Position numbers and translations under genes: made by a program
Shown here: one piece after another, positions 8,679 to 17,803 of the stretch
Numbering within the stretch: the first letter of the stretch is position 1
How the letters are laid out: every line of letters starts with the position of its first letter
Source of the DNA: RGIG5952 sp045627605
Lineage (GTDB): Bacteria; Verrucomicrobiota; Kiritimatiellia; RFP12; JAAYLN01
Length of the DNA stretch: 64,000 nucleotides
Reading direction: 5' to 3'
NCBI GenBank assembly: GCA_045627605.1
Contig: JAZQOA010000139.1
Coordinates: forward strand, 1-64,000
The notes under the pieces: model-generated
Told to the model about the DNA's origin: nothing
Database searches by the model: none
The model's input: only the letters and a program-made list of their open reading frames with translations

Positions 8679-8718
8679 GTGCCCTGTTTTGCGGCGACCA
8701 TATAAAAGGGCATGGCCA

Positions 8719-10491
8719 ATGGCTTGGTACATCTGCAGTAAGCAACCTGAAATTTCGTGTTCCGCCGAGAAGTTCCCGTTCACGGTCGGGCGGTCGCAGA
8801 TCGTGAGAAGCAATTTTCTCTCGATCGCTGATCCTTCCGTTTCTGTCCAGCAATTTGCGCTGAAGATCGACGGTTTTTCGATGGTTCTTGAGAATTTGTC
8901 CACTGACAATCCCACTCTCGTCGATGGCGCCTACGTTGTGGGACCTATGACATTGGAGCGGGACAGGGGTTATCTTGTCCAGTTTGGCGGTATTTCCCTT
9001 GGCCTTTCCTCAGACAATGAACTTGCCGGAGTAGTTCTTGAACAGGCCGTTGACAAGTACATGGTCAAAACGGGCGACGAGGTCTTTGGCCCGTATGCAG
9101 TGGACGAACTTTCGGCTGCTTTTCACGACGGCAAGCTCAGGCGGGATTCCGTTGTCTGGGAACAGGGAAATCCTGCCGGCGCAATGCCTGCGACGGAATT
9201 CATCGATTTCCCTGAAGAGGAAGTCGCATCGGGGCAGGTTGCCGATGACCCTGCCTTCCCTCTCGCACCGGAGACTGAAAAACGCCGCGTAACGGCCGAG
9301 GAGGCCCCGCCTGTCCTCGGTGAGAGTTTCATGTGTCCCTATTGCCGCACCGTCTCGGATATCGACGACGTGCTGGCCATTGCAACATCGCCGCTTCAGC
9401 TTGGCGATCCCGTTCTCGGGGAGGGTGAGCAAAAGCGCTTCCTGCCCGTCAACTACACGAACAACGGCCTGGCGATCGATCACGATGGCGGACTTTGCAC
9501 CGAAATCGCCTGTCCTTACTGCCACATGCAGCTTCCAAAGCAGCTCCTTGACATTTCGCAGATCGTCATGTCCGTTGTCGGCGCCGCCGGCGCGGGGAAA
9601 TCCGTCTTCCTTGCGAGTTCCATTTGGCAGTGCCGTTCCATTTTCGCGGAGAAGTTCGGATTGAACTTCATTGACCTTGATCCAGTTGCGAACCGCTGGA
9701 TCAACGCCTACGAGGAAAAACTCTTTTTCCAGGAGGATGACGAGGCGCTCCAGCAAATCGAAAAGACCGATCTCAATTCCGCGGATGTCTGCCGACAGGC
9801 CTATCTTGGCGGCGACAACGTGCTCTTGCCGCTGCCGAGTTTCTTCGAACTGAGGTCCGACGACAAGGCGACGGCCTGTCTGACTGTCTATGACAGCGCG
9901 GGCGAGCATTTCCGCCCCGGGGCGGACACGGCTTCGTCGTTTGTCACGCTGAACATGCTCGGTGCCGATGTCCTTTTCTTCCTCTACGATCCCTCGGCCG
10001 ATCCACGTTTCGCGTCGAAGATCGACCGCGGCGGCGGGACGGCGAAGAATTTCGCGCAACGGCAGGACTCGCTTCTGGCGGAAATGTCGGCGCGTATCAA
10101 GCGCCATCTCGGCACGACGGAGGGCGGACTGGACAAACCGCTGATTTTCGGCGTTTCCAAAGCCGACCTTCTCCACAATCACCTGCCGCTTGACGCGAAC
10201 CCCTACCGCCCTCTCGACACCGGCCTGTGCGCCCTTGACCTCGATGTGATTTCCGAGGTCTCGCTGAAAACAGAGGCTTTGCTGAAGCGGACGGTCCCCG
10301 AGGTCGTCGCAGCCGCCCACAACATCTGCAAGGAGGTCATCTTCATGCCGCTCAGCGCACTTGGCCATAACCCGATGCGCGAAGGCGTCCGCCCGTGCGA
10401 CATCAAGCCGATCTGGTCGGAAGTCCCCGTCGCCTTTACGCTTGCCAGAAAGGGCTACATCCCGACAGCGGGCGAAATCAATATAAAGTGA
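8719..10491 (+). CDS. FHA/GYF/zinc-ribbon TRAFAC-type GTPase
   Basis: A 590-residue cytosolic protein. Seen in order: an N-terminal FHA-like beta region (about 15-95, with FPFTVGRS), a GYF_2-like segment (about 114-165, FGPYAVDEL), a split zinc ribbon (C206-P-Y-C209 and C265-P-Y-C268), then a P-loop GTPase domain. The GTPase has Walker A GAAGAGKS (288-295), a DxxG-like DSAGE (from D392) and SKAD (480-483) as the base-specificity motif. This resembles TRAFAC-class GTPases of bacterial conflict-type loci. It probably acts as the nucleotide-dependent sensor or switch of the operon. The ATG at 8719 is chosen for its AAAGGG Shine-Dalgarno; the next gene begins 7 bases after the stop. Confidence 0.75.
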   Translation: MAWYICSKQPEISCSAEKFPFTVGRSQIVRSNFLSIADPSVSVQQFALKIDGFSMVLENLSTDNPTLVDGAYVVGPMTLERDRGYLVQFGGISLGLSSDNELAGVVLEQAVDKYMVKTGDEVFGPYAVDELSAAFHDGKLRRDSVVWEQGNPAGAMPATEFIDFPEEEVASGQVADDPAFPLAPETEKRRVTAEEAPPVLGESFMCPYCRTVSDIDDVLAIATSPLQLGDPVLGEGEQKRFLPVNYTNNGLAIDHDGGLCTEIACPYCHMQLPKQLLDISQIVMSVVGAAGAGKSVFLASSIWQCRSIFAEKFGLNFIDLDPVANRWINAYEEKLFFQEDDEALQQIEKTDLNSADVCRQAYLGGDNVLLPLPSFFELRSDDKATACLTVYDSAGEHFRPGADTASSFVTLNMLGADVLFFLYDPSADPRFASKIDRGGGTAKNFAQRQDSLLAEMSARIKRHLGTTEGGLDKPLIFGVSKADLLHNHLPLDANPYRPLDTGLCALDLDVISEVSLKTEALLKRTVPEVVAAAHNICKEVIFMPLSALGHNPMREGVRPCDIKPIWSEVPVAFTLARKGYIPTAGEINIK

Positions 10492-10498
10492 GGCTTCC

Positions 10499-12991
10499 AT
10501 GTTTGAACTTGTCAACACATCCCTCCCGTCGGGCCTCCTTCCCGGAACGCACGGCTTCGCCACTGTGGCGATGACCCGCGGGCTGGGCGACAGCCTCCGC
10601 CGACGCCTTGAGGATCTCAGCGCATACGTCCACAAAACATCCGCGCATGACGCGACTTACGAAACGGCAAACCCCGTTTCCTGGAATCACCTTGTCCTTC
10701 CTCGCGGCGAACATCTTTTCAGCCGGATTGCCGCATCGCCCTTCGACTACACCGGGCGCACGAACCGTTTGGCGCGTCTTGTCTGCCTTCCGCAAGGCGA
10801 GGCCGGAAAGTACAACGCCGCCGACGTCTTTCTTTCCGAAAAAGCCTATTTCACTGCGCCCTGGGAAGGCGAGGCCCGGTGGCTGGAGCCGAATGCCACG
10901 CCCGCGTCGCGGTTCGCCTCAAGCCGTCCGCGCACTTCACTCAAGCCGGTGCACTGGACTGCGCTTTTCGGCGAGGATAATGGCTGCCGTTATGCGGCGG
11001 GGTTCGCCGCCCTGCTTCGCACTTCACTCGAAAAAGGCGGCAAGAATCTCGCCTTTGTCTCTTCGCAGGACTTCGACCGCGACGGGACGCGGGCGCTAGA
11101 ACTGATCGGCGACCTGATTGCCCTGATGCCCCAAAGTCTTCAGCCCGAAGTGACTTTCAGCACCTATCCCTGCGCAATCCCCGTTGGCACGAAATGCGCC
11201 ATTCGCGTTTACCGGCGCGATGACAGCGGTTTCGCGCAGACCACCGCCGGAGTTCCCGTCGCCGATTTCACCGCGAAAGTGATCCTCAATGAAAACCTTC
11301 TGCCATCAGACGCGGAACTTGAGACTGCGGCAAGGAGCGGGCGTTTCGAGGAAAAGAAGGCACGTCCGCCGGCAATGGCGGCCCCCGCTTCTCCTGTCGC
11401 GGAAGTTTCGGCATCCCCCTCGGTCGCGGAAGCCATCCCCGTTTCTCCCGCGCAGCCACAGATTCCCGGCTCGTCCTTGCGTCCCTGTCTTCATAAACCG
11501 ACCGCGACGGCCGTTCCCATAGCCGTTCCCGTCCGCTTTGATCCGAGCTTCGGCGTGCAGAAGAAGCCCGAAAACAATCTGAAGTTTGTCCTCATCGGCT
11601 GCGCGGCTCTTTTGCTGGCGGGGATCGCCGGACTCGTCTTTCTCACACGTAACCAGGGGAGCACAAGCGGCGGCAACGCGGAAGTTCAGAAGCGACTTGA
11701 GGAGGAACAGGCCGCACGGCAAGCTGAAGAAAAAAGATTCGCATTTGAAAAGGCGGAGCAGGAACGGCGCGAAAAAGAGGCTGCGGCCGAGGTGGAGGCC
11801 CAAAAGCGCGCCGAAGATGAGCAGACGCGACAAGCCGCAGAACGCGTAAAGGAGAAACCGGCGACTGCGACTGAAAAGCCCGAGGCGGTACAGGGCGCGT
11901 CAGACGCAAAGCCGATGCTCTTGCCGGATGTTTCCAAAATTGCCGTTGTGGGCAATGATGACGCGGCGAAGTCTGCCTTTCTGAAATGTGTCAGAAAAGT
12001 TGAAGACCTTTCGAGTGGCATTGTCTGGTTCTACGGGGCGGACGGCAAGCTCGGGACGGTCACTTTCAACGGTCGGCATCAGGATAAAAGCAATGATGGC
12101 ACCTGGGATAATGACGCCACAAAGGCGAAAGGGTGGTCGTTATATGTCAAACTTCCGAAGCCGGAAGAAACATCTCTTTGCCGGATTTGGCATTTTGAAA
12201 AGGAGGGCGGAAAACTCTACTGGATCTGGAAGGGTGACGAGTCGGAATGGTCGGTCAAATATCCTGAGAGCTGCGGCAAAATCGACATTGACGCCCATTT
12301 CTTTGGAAGCGATCCGCGTGTCGCGAATACCTGGAGGGCGGCTAATGATGTTGCCTACAAGGTGTCCGTGAACGATGAGAGTGGCCATGTTCTGACGAAT
12401 CTGATGCTTAATGCAGATGCGGCGGACGGTGTAAAAATCATTTCAAGTGGCTTTGCAGCCTATCAAGAGAACTGGAAAAATGCCGATGCCGAGGTCAGGG
12501 AGCTTCAGGAGCAGGAAAAGAAGCTGCGGGCAGACAAGAAGAAAATCGAAGATGTCATCGCTGCGCTTGAAAAGGAGTTGGATCCGTATCGCGCGGAAAC
12601 CAATAAAATGTTTAGGGCCTGGAAGACAGCGGAGAAACAAGTTGAGTTGGCTGAGAAGGCCGTAACGGACGCTGAGTCGCAACATAAATCACATCCTGAT
12701 CGCGAGAAAGCCCGGGATGCTCTCGGCAAAAACAAAGATACAGCAGAAGCGGAAAAACGGAAGTATGAAAAAGCCTGTCGTGAATTGAACGATGCCGAGA
12801 CGGATAAGAAGAAGGCTATTCGCGAGAAGAGGGAGATAGAACTTGAGCCGAAGAAGAAGAAGTTGGAGGATGTTTCGGCGAAAATCGAAGAGTTGAAGGC
12901 CAGGCCGAAGACGAAACTGACGCTTGAGGACGCGAAAAACAAGTGGTCAATCCGCATTGCCAATCCATTTGCGGCTAAGGAGGATAAGTAA
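10499..12991 (+). CDS. GAP1-N2-like domain, membrane-spanning coiled-coil protein
   Basis: An 830-residue protein. The first 270 or so residues resemble the GAP1-N2 (GTPase-associated protein 1) fold: LPGTHGFATVAMTRGLGDSL, then NPVSWNHLVLPRGEHLFSRI and DYTGRTNRLARLVCLP. One transmembrane helix follows at about 363-383. Beyond it come an alanine/glutamate-rich coiled coil (about 398-460), a beta-rich block (about 475-640) and a long C-terminal coiled coil (about 655-815). In the expected topology, the GAP1-like part is cytosolic and meets the upstream GTPase, and the rest is outside the membrane. The 3' half is visibly less GC-rich. The stop overlaps the next start by one base (TAATG). Confidence 0.7.
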   Translation: MFELVNTSLPSGLLPGTHGFATVAMTRGLGDSLRRRLEDLSAYVHKTSAHDATYETANPVSWNHLVLPRGEHLFSRIAASPFDYTGRTNRLARLVCLPQGEAGKYNAADVFLSEKAYFTAPWEGEARWLEPNATPASRFASSRPRTSLKPVHWTALFGEDNGCRYAAGFAALLRTSLEKGGKNLAFVSSQDFDRDGTRALELIGDLIALMPQSLQPEVTFSTYPCAIPVGTKCAIRVYRRDDSGFAQTTAGVPVADFTAKVILNENLLPSDAELETAARSGRFEEKKARPPAMAAPASPVAEVSASPSVAEAIPVSPAQPQIPGSSLRPCLHKPTATAVPIAVPVRFDPSFGVQKKPENNLKFVLIGCAALLLAGIAGLVFLTRNQGSTSGGNAEVQKRLEEEQAARQAEEKRFAFEKAEQERREKEAAAEVEAQKRAEDEQTRQAAERVKEKPATATEKPEAVQGASDAKPMLLPDVSKIAVVGNDDAAKSAFLKCVRKVEDLSSGIVWFYGADGKLGTVTFNGRHQDKSNDGTWDNDATKAKGWSLYVKLPKPEETSLCRIWHFEKEGGKLYWIWKGDESEWSVKYPESCGKIDIDAHFFGSDPRVANTWRAANDVAYKVSVNDESGHVLTNLMLNADAADGVKIISSGFAAYQENWKNADAEVRELQEQEKKLRADKKKIEDVIAALEKELDPYRAETNKMFRAWKTAEKQVELAEKAVTDAESQHKSHPDREKARDALGKNKDTAEAEKRKYEKACRELNDAETDKKKAIREKREIELEPKKKKLEDVSAKIEELKARPKTKLTLEDAKNKWSIRIANPFAAKEDK

Positions 12992-15900
12992 TGAGAAATA
13001 CCGTTTTAGTTCATAAAATCGAGCGGCTGCTCGACCTCAAGGGTGAAGTGGCTGGCTCCGAAAGTGTCGCGGCGGAATATGCGGGGGCTGTCAAGGAGTT
13101 GCGCTTGTTCGTAGAGGATGTTTCCGAGGCGCTGGCTTCGCGCCGGTACCCGGACGCCGCCCAGACGCTCCTTGCGCGTCCTCCGGTCGCGAAGGAAATC
13201 GCGGCGCTCAAGTTCGAGCGCCTGGAGACGTGGCAGTCCTTTTGTGCGGAGCGGAAGATCGAAGCGCCGGTTTTCCCGGCGCAGGAACAGTGCGACGGTA
13301 TCGACGCTTTCCTCAAGTCCCCGGCAGTTGCAGAACCCGTCCAGAAGCTATACCGCAAGGCCATTCGCACGAAAGACACGAATCTGCTCGTGCGGACGTT
13401 GCGGATCCTTTCGGAAACAGACAAGTCGAGGAGCTGGGCCTCCGATCTCGCACTCGCGGAAGAGACGCGGATCAAGGAGCTTCAGAAAGAGTTCGAGACT
13501 TTGGAGTCGGCCGGGGAAAACGAGAAGGCGGCGATGACGGCGGAGGCCCTGCTTGGCGACTCCTGGCTGACGCCTCCCGGCGCGGAGACAACCGGTCGGG
13601 CGAAGGCTTTTCTCGCGGCGCAGGAAGTGGAAATGCTCGCCCGCGAGCAGGAGGAGGTGCTGGATCTGCTGCGCGTCTGCATGGAAAACTGGGACGCTGA
13701 CAAGGCGCGGGCTTACGTGGGGTGTCTCGACAAAATGTCGGTTTCAGGCACGCCCGTTCCCGGGGAGGATGCCGCTGTCGTCGCCGCGGCGCGGAAGCGC
13801 TACGAAGACGAGGAGAAGGCGGCGGCCTTTGACGCGGCCTGGCGGGCGGCGTCGGAAAAGCTTTTCATCGCGGTCGAACACGGGAATCCAGCCGAAATCC
13901 GCGCCGCGATCGGTGCCGTCGAGTTCCTGGACCGTCCGCCGGAGGAGGAGCTTTACCGCAAGGCCGGACTTGTGATCGCGCATGACGACGCGAAGAAGCG
14001 GCAGAAGCTCCGCATCATCGCGGGAAGCGCACTGGCGGTCGTGTTGCTGGTGCTTGGCGTTTCTGTCTATTTCATCATGAACCGCAACTTCAACATTCGC
14101 TGCGAAGAGGAGGCGAAGAACTTGGAGCTTCTCTGCGGCAAACCCGGTGACATCAACACGTTGGACGATCTCCTTTCGAAAATCGCGGTCGAAGTTCCCA
14201 AGGTCTGGAATGATCCCCGCGTCCAGAAGTATGTCCATAGGCTTGATGAGAAAAAAGGGGAACAGGCGCGGAAGCTGGAGGAACTTTCATCCGGTGTCGC
14301 GGCGTTCGAGCAGCTTGCCGCAAAGGACTGGGAAGATGTTGATGTCCGGGAGACGGGCGCGAAAATCGCGACCGCCGAGAAGGACCTGCGCGATATCGCG
14401 CACCGGTCGCTTGAGGATGGGAGAAATGAGGTCGCCGAACGGCTTAAGGCGATTCGGTCGTCGTTCGACTCCTACGCGGCTCTTTGCCTTGAAAAGCGAA
14501 TCGCCGCCGCCGAAGAGTCGTTTATGTCGCTTCTGCCGAAAATGACGGACGCGGGAGAGCGGCTGAAGTCGGAACTCCTGGCTGGACAACTTGCCGTTGT
14601 GGTGACGAATTGCGAAGCCGAGGCCGCAAACTGGAAGGAACTTTACTCCGAATGTTCGCCTGATTTGCTGGCGAAACTCGAGGCCGCCGATTTTACGGTG
14701 GCGAAAAAGAAATCTTCCGATGCCGCAGCGCTCTTCGGGAAACTCTACGCGGCCGAGACGGCGGAGGCCGCGCTTCAGGCGCGGAATGAGTTGCTGGAGC
14801 TCTACTCGGAATTCAAGCAAGTCGCCGAATTAAAGGATCTGGACTATCAGGCGTCTGACGTCGCGACTTTGCTTGCGGAAGGCTCGGCGAACCAGAAAGC
14901 CCTTGCGGAGTTTGTGAACGGCATTTCCGGCGAACCTTCCGAGCAGCGCTTTGATATCGTCAAGGAGAGCATCGCAAACGCCGGCGAGGTTTTGGGCGAG
15001 TTCAATGGCATCCGGTTTGAGGTCAACGACCGTGAAAAAAAGGGCAGTGAAGAGTTCGATACACGCGCTTACGAGTTTTTCATCAGGGGTGGCCCCGAGG
15101 ATTATGCAATTTCACGAGTTGACGGATCAAGGAAAATCCGAGGAGACATTTTCGGGTATTCTGAAGGAAGCATTCTGAAATTTCAATCCCCGGTGACTAT
15201 GGATGATTTGCTGAAACACCTCCGCCAAAAGAGTGGGCGGTTTGCCTACGGGTATGATTTGGTTGTGGATCCCTTTGAGTCATCCCGGGATCTGCAGGAA
15301 ATTCGGGAAGTGGCAAAGTTGCCGAATCCAAGCGTGACGTCGTTGGGGCAGGTTATCGAGCAGAAAGTGGCCAAGATGCTAAAGGCGGCTACAGCGGAGG
15401 ATTACCTACAGAAGCAGAAGGATTTCTCATTTGAAAAAGGAAACACGCTGAACGCCTATAGGACGGTGCAGATGCTCAATGCTTACTTTGACTGGCTGGT
15501 TAAGCTCAAGATCATGCCACCCGACAGCCAGACGGCGGCTATCATGAACAAATGCCGCAACCTCGCCCTCTGGCCTGTCGAGATCAACACGTCGTCAATT
15601 CCGCGCGATGTGAAAAACAAGGAGAATCTTTTCTGGCTCTTTACGGAGAACGCGAATGTCGCCAGGCATAATGAAAAGTGCGCCCAGTTTGTCAAGGGGC
15701 TGACGAAAAACGAAATCATCATGAACTTCGGGCGTTTCCATGTGCTGGCTCCCTGGCTGAAGAATGTCGGGAATTGGCGTGTTGAGTTCGCCGGGGTTCT
15801 CGCGATGGGCGAGGGATCGGTCGTAGGCCCGAAATGCGAGGAGGACTCCGTGACGCTCCACGCCTTGCGGAAGCAGGACGGAAAGAATGTCCTCGTTCCC

Positions 15901-16110
15901 GTTCTCTCCCCCGGCGAGGAGGGGTGGCGTCAGGAACCGGCACTGGCGGAGTGTTCGGAAGGGGAACCTCTTTTCCGGTTCGCGAGTGCCACGGGCCTTC
16001 GCGACTTCTTCGGGGAACTTGCAAAATCGGAGGGAAGCTATCCGCCTTCGGTGATTCTGCATGTGCGGAAGATATTCAGCGCTGATGAAGCGGGCGATGT
16101 TGGTAATTAA
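12991..16110 (+). CDS. Large single-pass membrane protein of the GTPase/ExbB operon
   Basis: A 1039-residue protein I do not recognise as a named family. The first 340 residues are mainly alpha-helical, acidic/basic and cytosolic in character. A single transmembrane helix lies at about 343-365 (containing ALAVVLLVLGVSVYF). The remaining 670 residues should lie on the outer face: first helical (to about residue 640), then more beta-rich up to the end. No enzymatic motif is seen. It overlaps the preceding gene by one base and is 11 bases from the ExbB-like channel gene, so it is an integral operon member. It probably forms the periplasmic arm or scaffold of the complex (inference). Confidence 0.65.
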   Translation: MRNTVLVHKIERLLDLKGEVAGSESVAAEYAGAVKELRLFVEDVSEALASRRYPDAAQTLLARPPVAKEIAALKFERLETWQSFCAERKIEAPVFPAQEQCDGIDAFLKSPAVAEPVQKLYRKAIRTKDTNLLVRTLRILSETDKSRSWASDLALAEETRIKELQKEFETLESAGENEKAAMTAEALLGDSWLTPPGAETTGRAKAFLAAQEVEMLAREQEEVLDLLRVCMENWDADKARAYVGCLDKMSVSGTPVPGEDAAVVAAARKRYEDEEKAAAFDAAWRAASEKLFIAVEHGNPAEIRAAIGAVEFLDRPPEEELYRKAGLVIAHDDAKKRQKLRIIAGSALAVVLLVLGVSVYFIMNRNFNIRCEEEAKNLELLCGKPGDINTLDDLLSKIAVEVPKVWNDPRVQKYVHRLDEKKGEQARKLEELSSGVAAFEQLAAKDWEDVDVRETGAKIATAEKDLRDIAHRSLEDGRNEVAERLKAIRSSFDSYAALCLEKRIAAAEESFMSLLPKMTDAGERLKSELLAGQLAVVVTNCEAEAANWKELYSECSPDLLAKLEAADFTVAKKKSSDAAALFGKLYAAETAEAALQARNELLELYSEFKQVAELKDLDYQASDVATLLAEGSANQKALAEFVNGISGEPSEQRFDIVKESIANAGEVLGEFNGIRFEVNDREKKGSEEFDTRAYEFFIRGGPEDYAISRVDGSRKIRGDIFGYSEGSILKFQSPVTMDDLLKHLRQKSGRFAYGYDLVVDPFESSRDLQEIREVAKLPNPSVTSLGQVIEQKVAKMLKAATAEDYLQKQKDFSFEKGNTLNAYRTVQMLNAYFDWLVKLKIMPPDSQTAAIMNKCRNLALWPVEINTSSIPRDVKNKENLFWLFTENANVARHNEKCAQFVKGLTKNEIIMNFGRFHVLAPWLKNVGNWRVEFAGVLAMGEGSVVGPKCEEDSVTLHALRKQDGKNVLVPVLSPGEEGWRQEPALAECSEGEPLFRFASATGLRDFFGELAKSEGSYPPSVILHVRKIFSADEAGDVGN

Positions 16111-16121
16111 ACGAGGAAAAC

Positions 16122-17015
16122 ATGAAGACAACAAGTGATAACCCTGTCGCTCTTGACTGGCATTTGGGCGACATCGAGCGCAAATGGGGATTTCAGGGGA
16201 GCAAGTACACGGACGTCAGTCTCGGGTTCGCCTTTCTGCTTACCGTGGTCCTGGCCGGCGTTCTTTTCGGCGTCGTCCATTTGCTGCCGGTACGTCTCCA
16301 GCAGTCTCACGCCGTCGCGCTGGTCATCGCGCGCGGTTGGACGCCATACGCCATGGTGGTTCTCTCATGCCTGGCGCTCTGCATCCTTTTTGTGAAGTCG
16401 CGGAAGCTGAGTTTCCAGAAAAGGGCCTTCGCCGTGAAGTTGATTCCCGACGGGGCGTCGTTCGTCCTGACGCCCGAGACGGCCCTGGAGGCGCTGAAGC
16501 GGCTGAACGTGTCTGTTGACGAGCCGGCTCGCTTCGTCCTCTTCAACCGGATCGAGCGTGCCTTGCTGAACCTAAAGAACGTCGGAAACCTCTCCGATGT
16601 CTCCGAAATGCTCCGCTCGCAGGCGGAGAACGACGAAAGCCATTTCGAGTCGAGCTACGGCATTCTGCACGGCATCATCTGGGCGATCCCGATCCTCGGC
16701 TTCATCGGCACGGTCATCGGCCTTTCCGGCGCGATCGGGAACTTCGGTCTCGTCCTGAACAACGACGGCGCGAACATCAGTTCGCTCAAGGACGGCCTTG
16801 GTGTCGTCACGGGCAACCTCGGCGTCGCCTTCGACACGACCTTCCTGGCGCTGATCCTGGCGATGGTCATCCAGTTCGCCATGACCCTTCTGAAAAAGCA
16901 GGAGGAGCTTTTCCTCGACGAATGCCGCGACTATGCGCATGTCAACATCATCTCCCGGCTCAGGATCGCACGGGCGCAGGGTTTCGACGAGCCTCTGCAG
17001 GGCATTCCCCTATGA
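16122..17015 (+). CDS. MotA/TolQ/ExbB-type proton channel protein
   Basis: A 297-residue protein with four hydrophobic segments: about 33-57, 68-88, 182-212 and 224-250. The family signature is in the third and fourth: AIPILGFIGTVIGLSGAIG and GNLGVAFDTTFLALILAM, with the cytosolic loop between. Such subunits form pentameric channels that turn ion flow into torque or force with ExbD/MotB-type partners, two of which follow at once (ATGA overlap). No flagellar, Ton or Tol genes lie nearby, so the motor serves the operon's own machine. Confidence 0.85.
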   Translation: MKTTSDNPVALDWHLGDIERKWGFQGSKYTDVSLGFAFLLTVVLAGVLFGVVHLLPVRLQQSHAVALVIARGWTPYAMVVLSCLALCILFVKSRKLSFQKRAFAVKLIPDGASFVLTPETALEALKRLNVSVDEPARFVLFNRIERALLNLKNVGNLSDVSEMLRSQAENDESHFESSYGILHGIIWAIPILGFIGTVIGLSGAIGNFGLVLNNDGANISSLKDGLGVVTGNLGVAFDTTFLALILAMVIQFAMTLLKKQEELFLDECRDYAHVNIISRLRIARAQGFDEPLQGIPL

Positions 17016-17803
17016 GACGCCGTTCGCAGGACAATCCGTTTTCCCTCTTTTCGTTCCAGGACATCATCACCGGCCTGTGCGGGATCATCATCTTTCTCGT
17101 TCTGATCATGCTGGTCGATATCGTGACTCGGCGGATCGCCGGGAGTGTGCCGACGATGGAGATGTCCGCGTCCGACAAGGAACAGCTCGCGCGCGAAATC
17201 GACGAGTTGAAACGGAAGTCCGAAGCCCTTCTCGCGCGGATTCGCGCGAAACGGAATGCCGATGCGGCGGGACTCCCCGAAGAGGAGCGCCGGGCGCTGG
17301 AGGAGAAGTTGAAGGGACTTCGTGAGAAGGTCGCCGCCGAGAAGGCTGCGTCGGCAAAGGGCGCGGAGAGAACGGAGGCGGCGAAGGCCGAAAACGAAAA
17401 AGCCGCGAAGTCCATCGACGAACTGAACGAAAAGATCAAGACCCTTCGTGGTCGTCTTGAGACGCTTAAGCTGAGTAACCGCGTGACGCTCATTCCCGAG
17501 GAGGGCTTCAGCAAGAAACCGCTTTACCTCGTCCTGTCCGCGAACGAGGTCGAAATCGCGAGTTCCTCTCCCGGCGTTTCCGCAGCCGGGAAGTTCAAGG
17601 GCGACGCCGCTTCGGTCCGGGCTGTCGTGAGTCGGCTCGGAAACGTTGACAAAACGCGGTACTGCATCGTGATCATGGCGCGGCCGGACGGCTTCGAGCG
17701 GATGGAAATGTTCGCGTCGGAACTGCGCGGCGCCGGGTTCGACGTCGGGCGCGATCCCGTCGAACAGGATGCGGAGCTTGCCTTTGGCGAAGGGGGGGCG
17801 TGA
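17012..17803 (+). CDS. ExbD/MotB-like partner 1 (single-pass, coiled coil)
   Basis: A 263-residue protein starting MRRRSQDNPFSLFSFQDIIT. One N-terminal transmembrane helix (about 20-40) has an aspartate (QDIIT) at its cytosolic entry, as in ExbD and MotB, where that acid is the ion site. A coiled coil spans about 58-155, and a C-terminal periplasmic-type alpha/beta domain (about 165-255, containing TRYCIVIMARPDG) resembles ExbD/TolR or OmpA-like ends only in layout. The ATG overlaps the channel gene stop by 4 bases. The FSFQDIIT opening is recalled from uncharacterised planctomycete proteins; family assignment is an inference. Confidence 0.7.
   Translation: MRRRSQDNPFSLFSFQDIITGLCGIIIFLVLIMLVDIVTRRIAGSVPTMEMSASDKEQLAREIDELKRKSEALLARIRAKRNADAAGLPEEERRALEEKLKGLREKVAAEKAASAKGAERTEAAKAENEKAAKSIDELNEKIKTLRGRLETLKLSNRVTLIPEEGFSKKPLYLVLSANEVEIASSSPGVSAAGKFKGDAASVRAVVSRLGNVDKTRYCIVIMARPDGFERMEMFASELRGAGFDVGRDPVEQDAELAFGEGGA

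Noticed and set aside
8501..8806. Leader peptide ORF (GTG start) inside the attenuator
   Set aside because: No proper ribosome-binding site, and it runs past the GTPase start. It shows no run of regulatory codons, so peptide-mediated attenuation is not supported.
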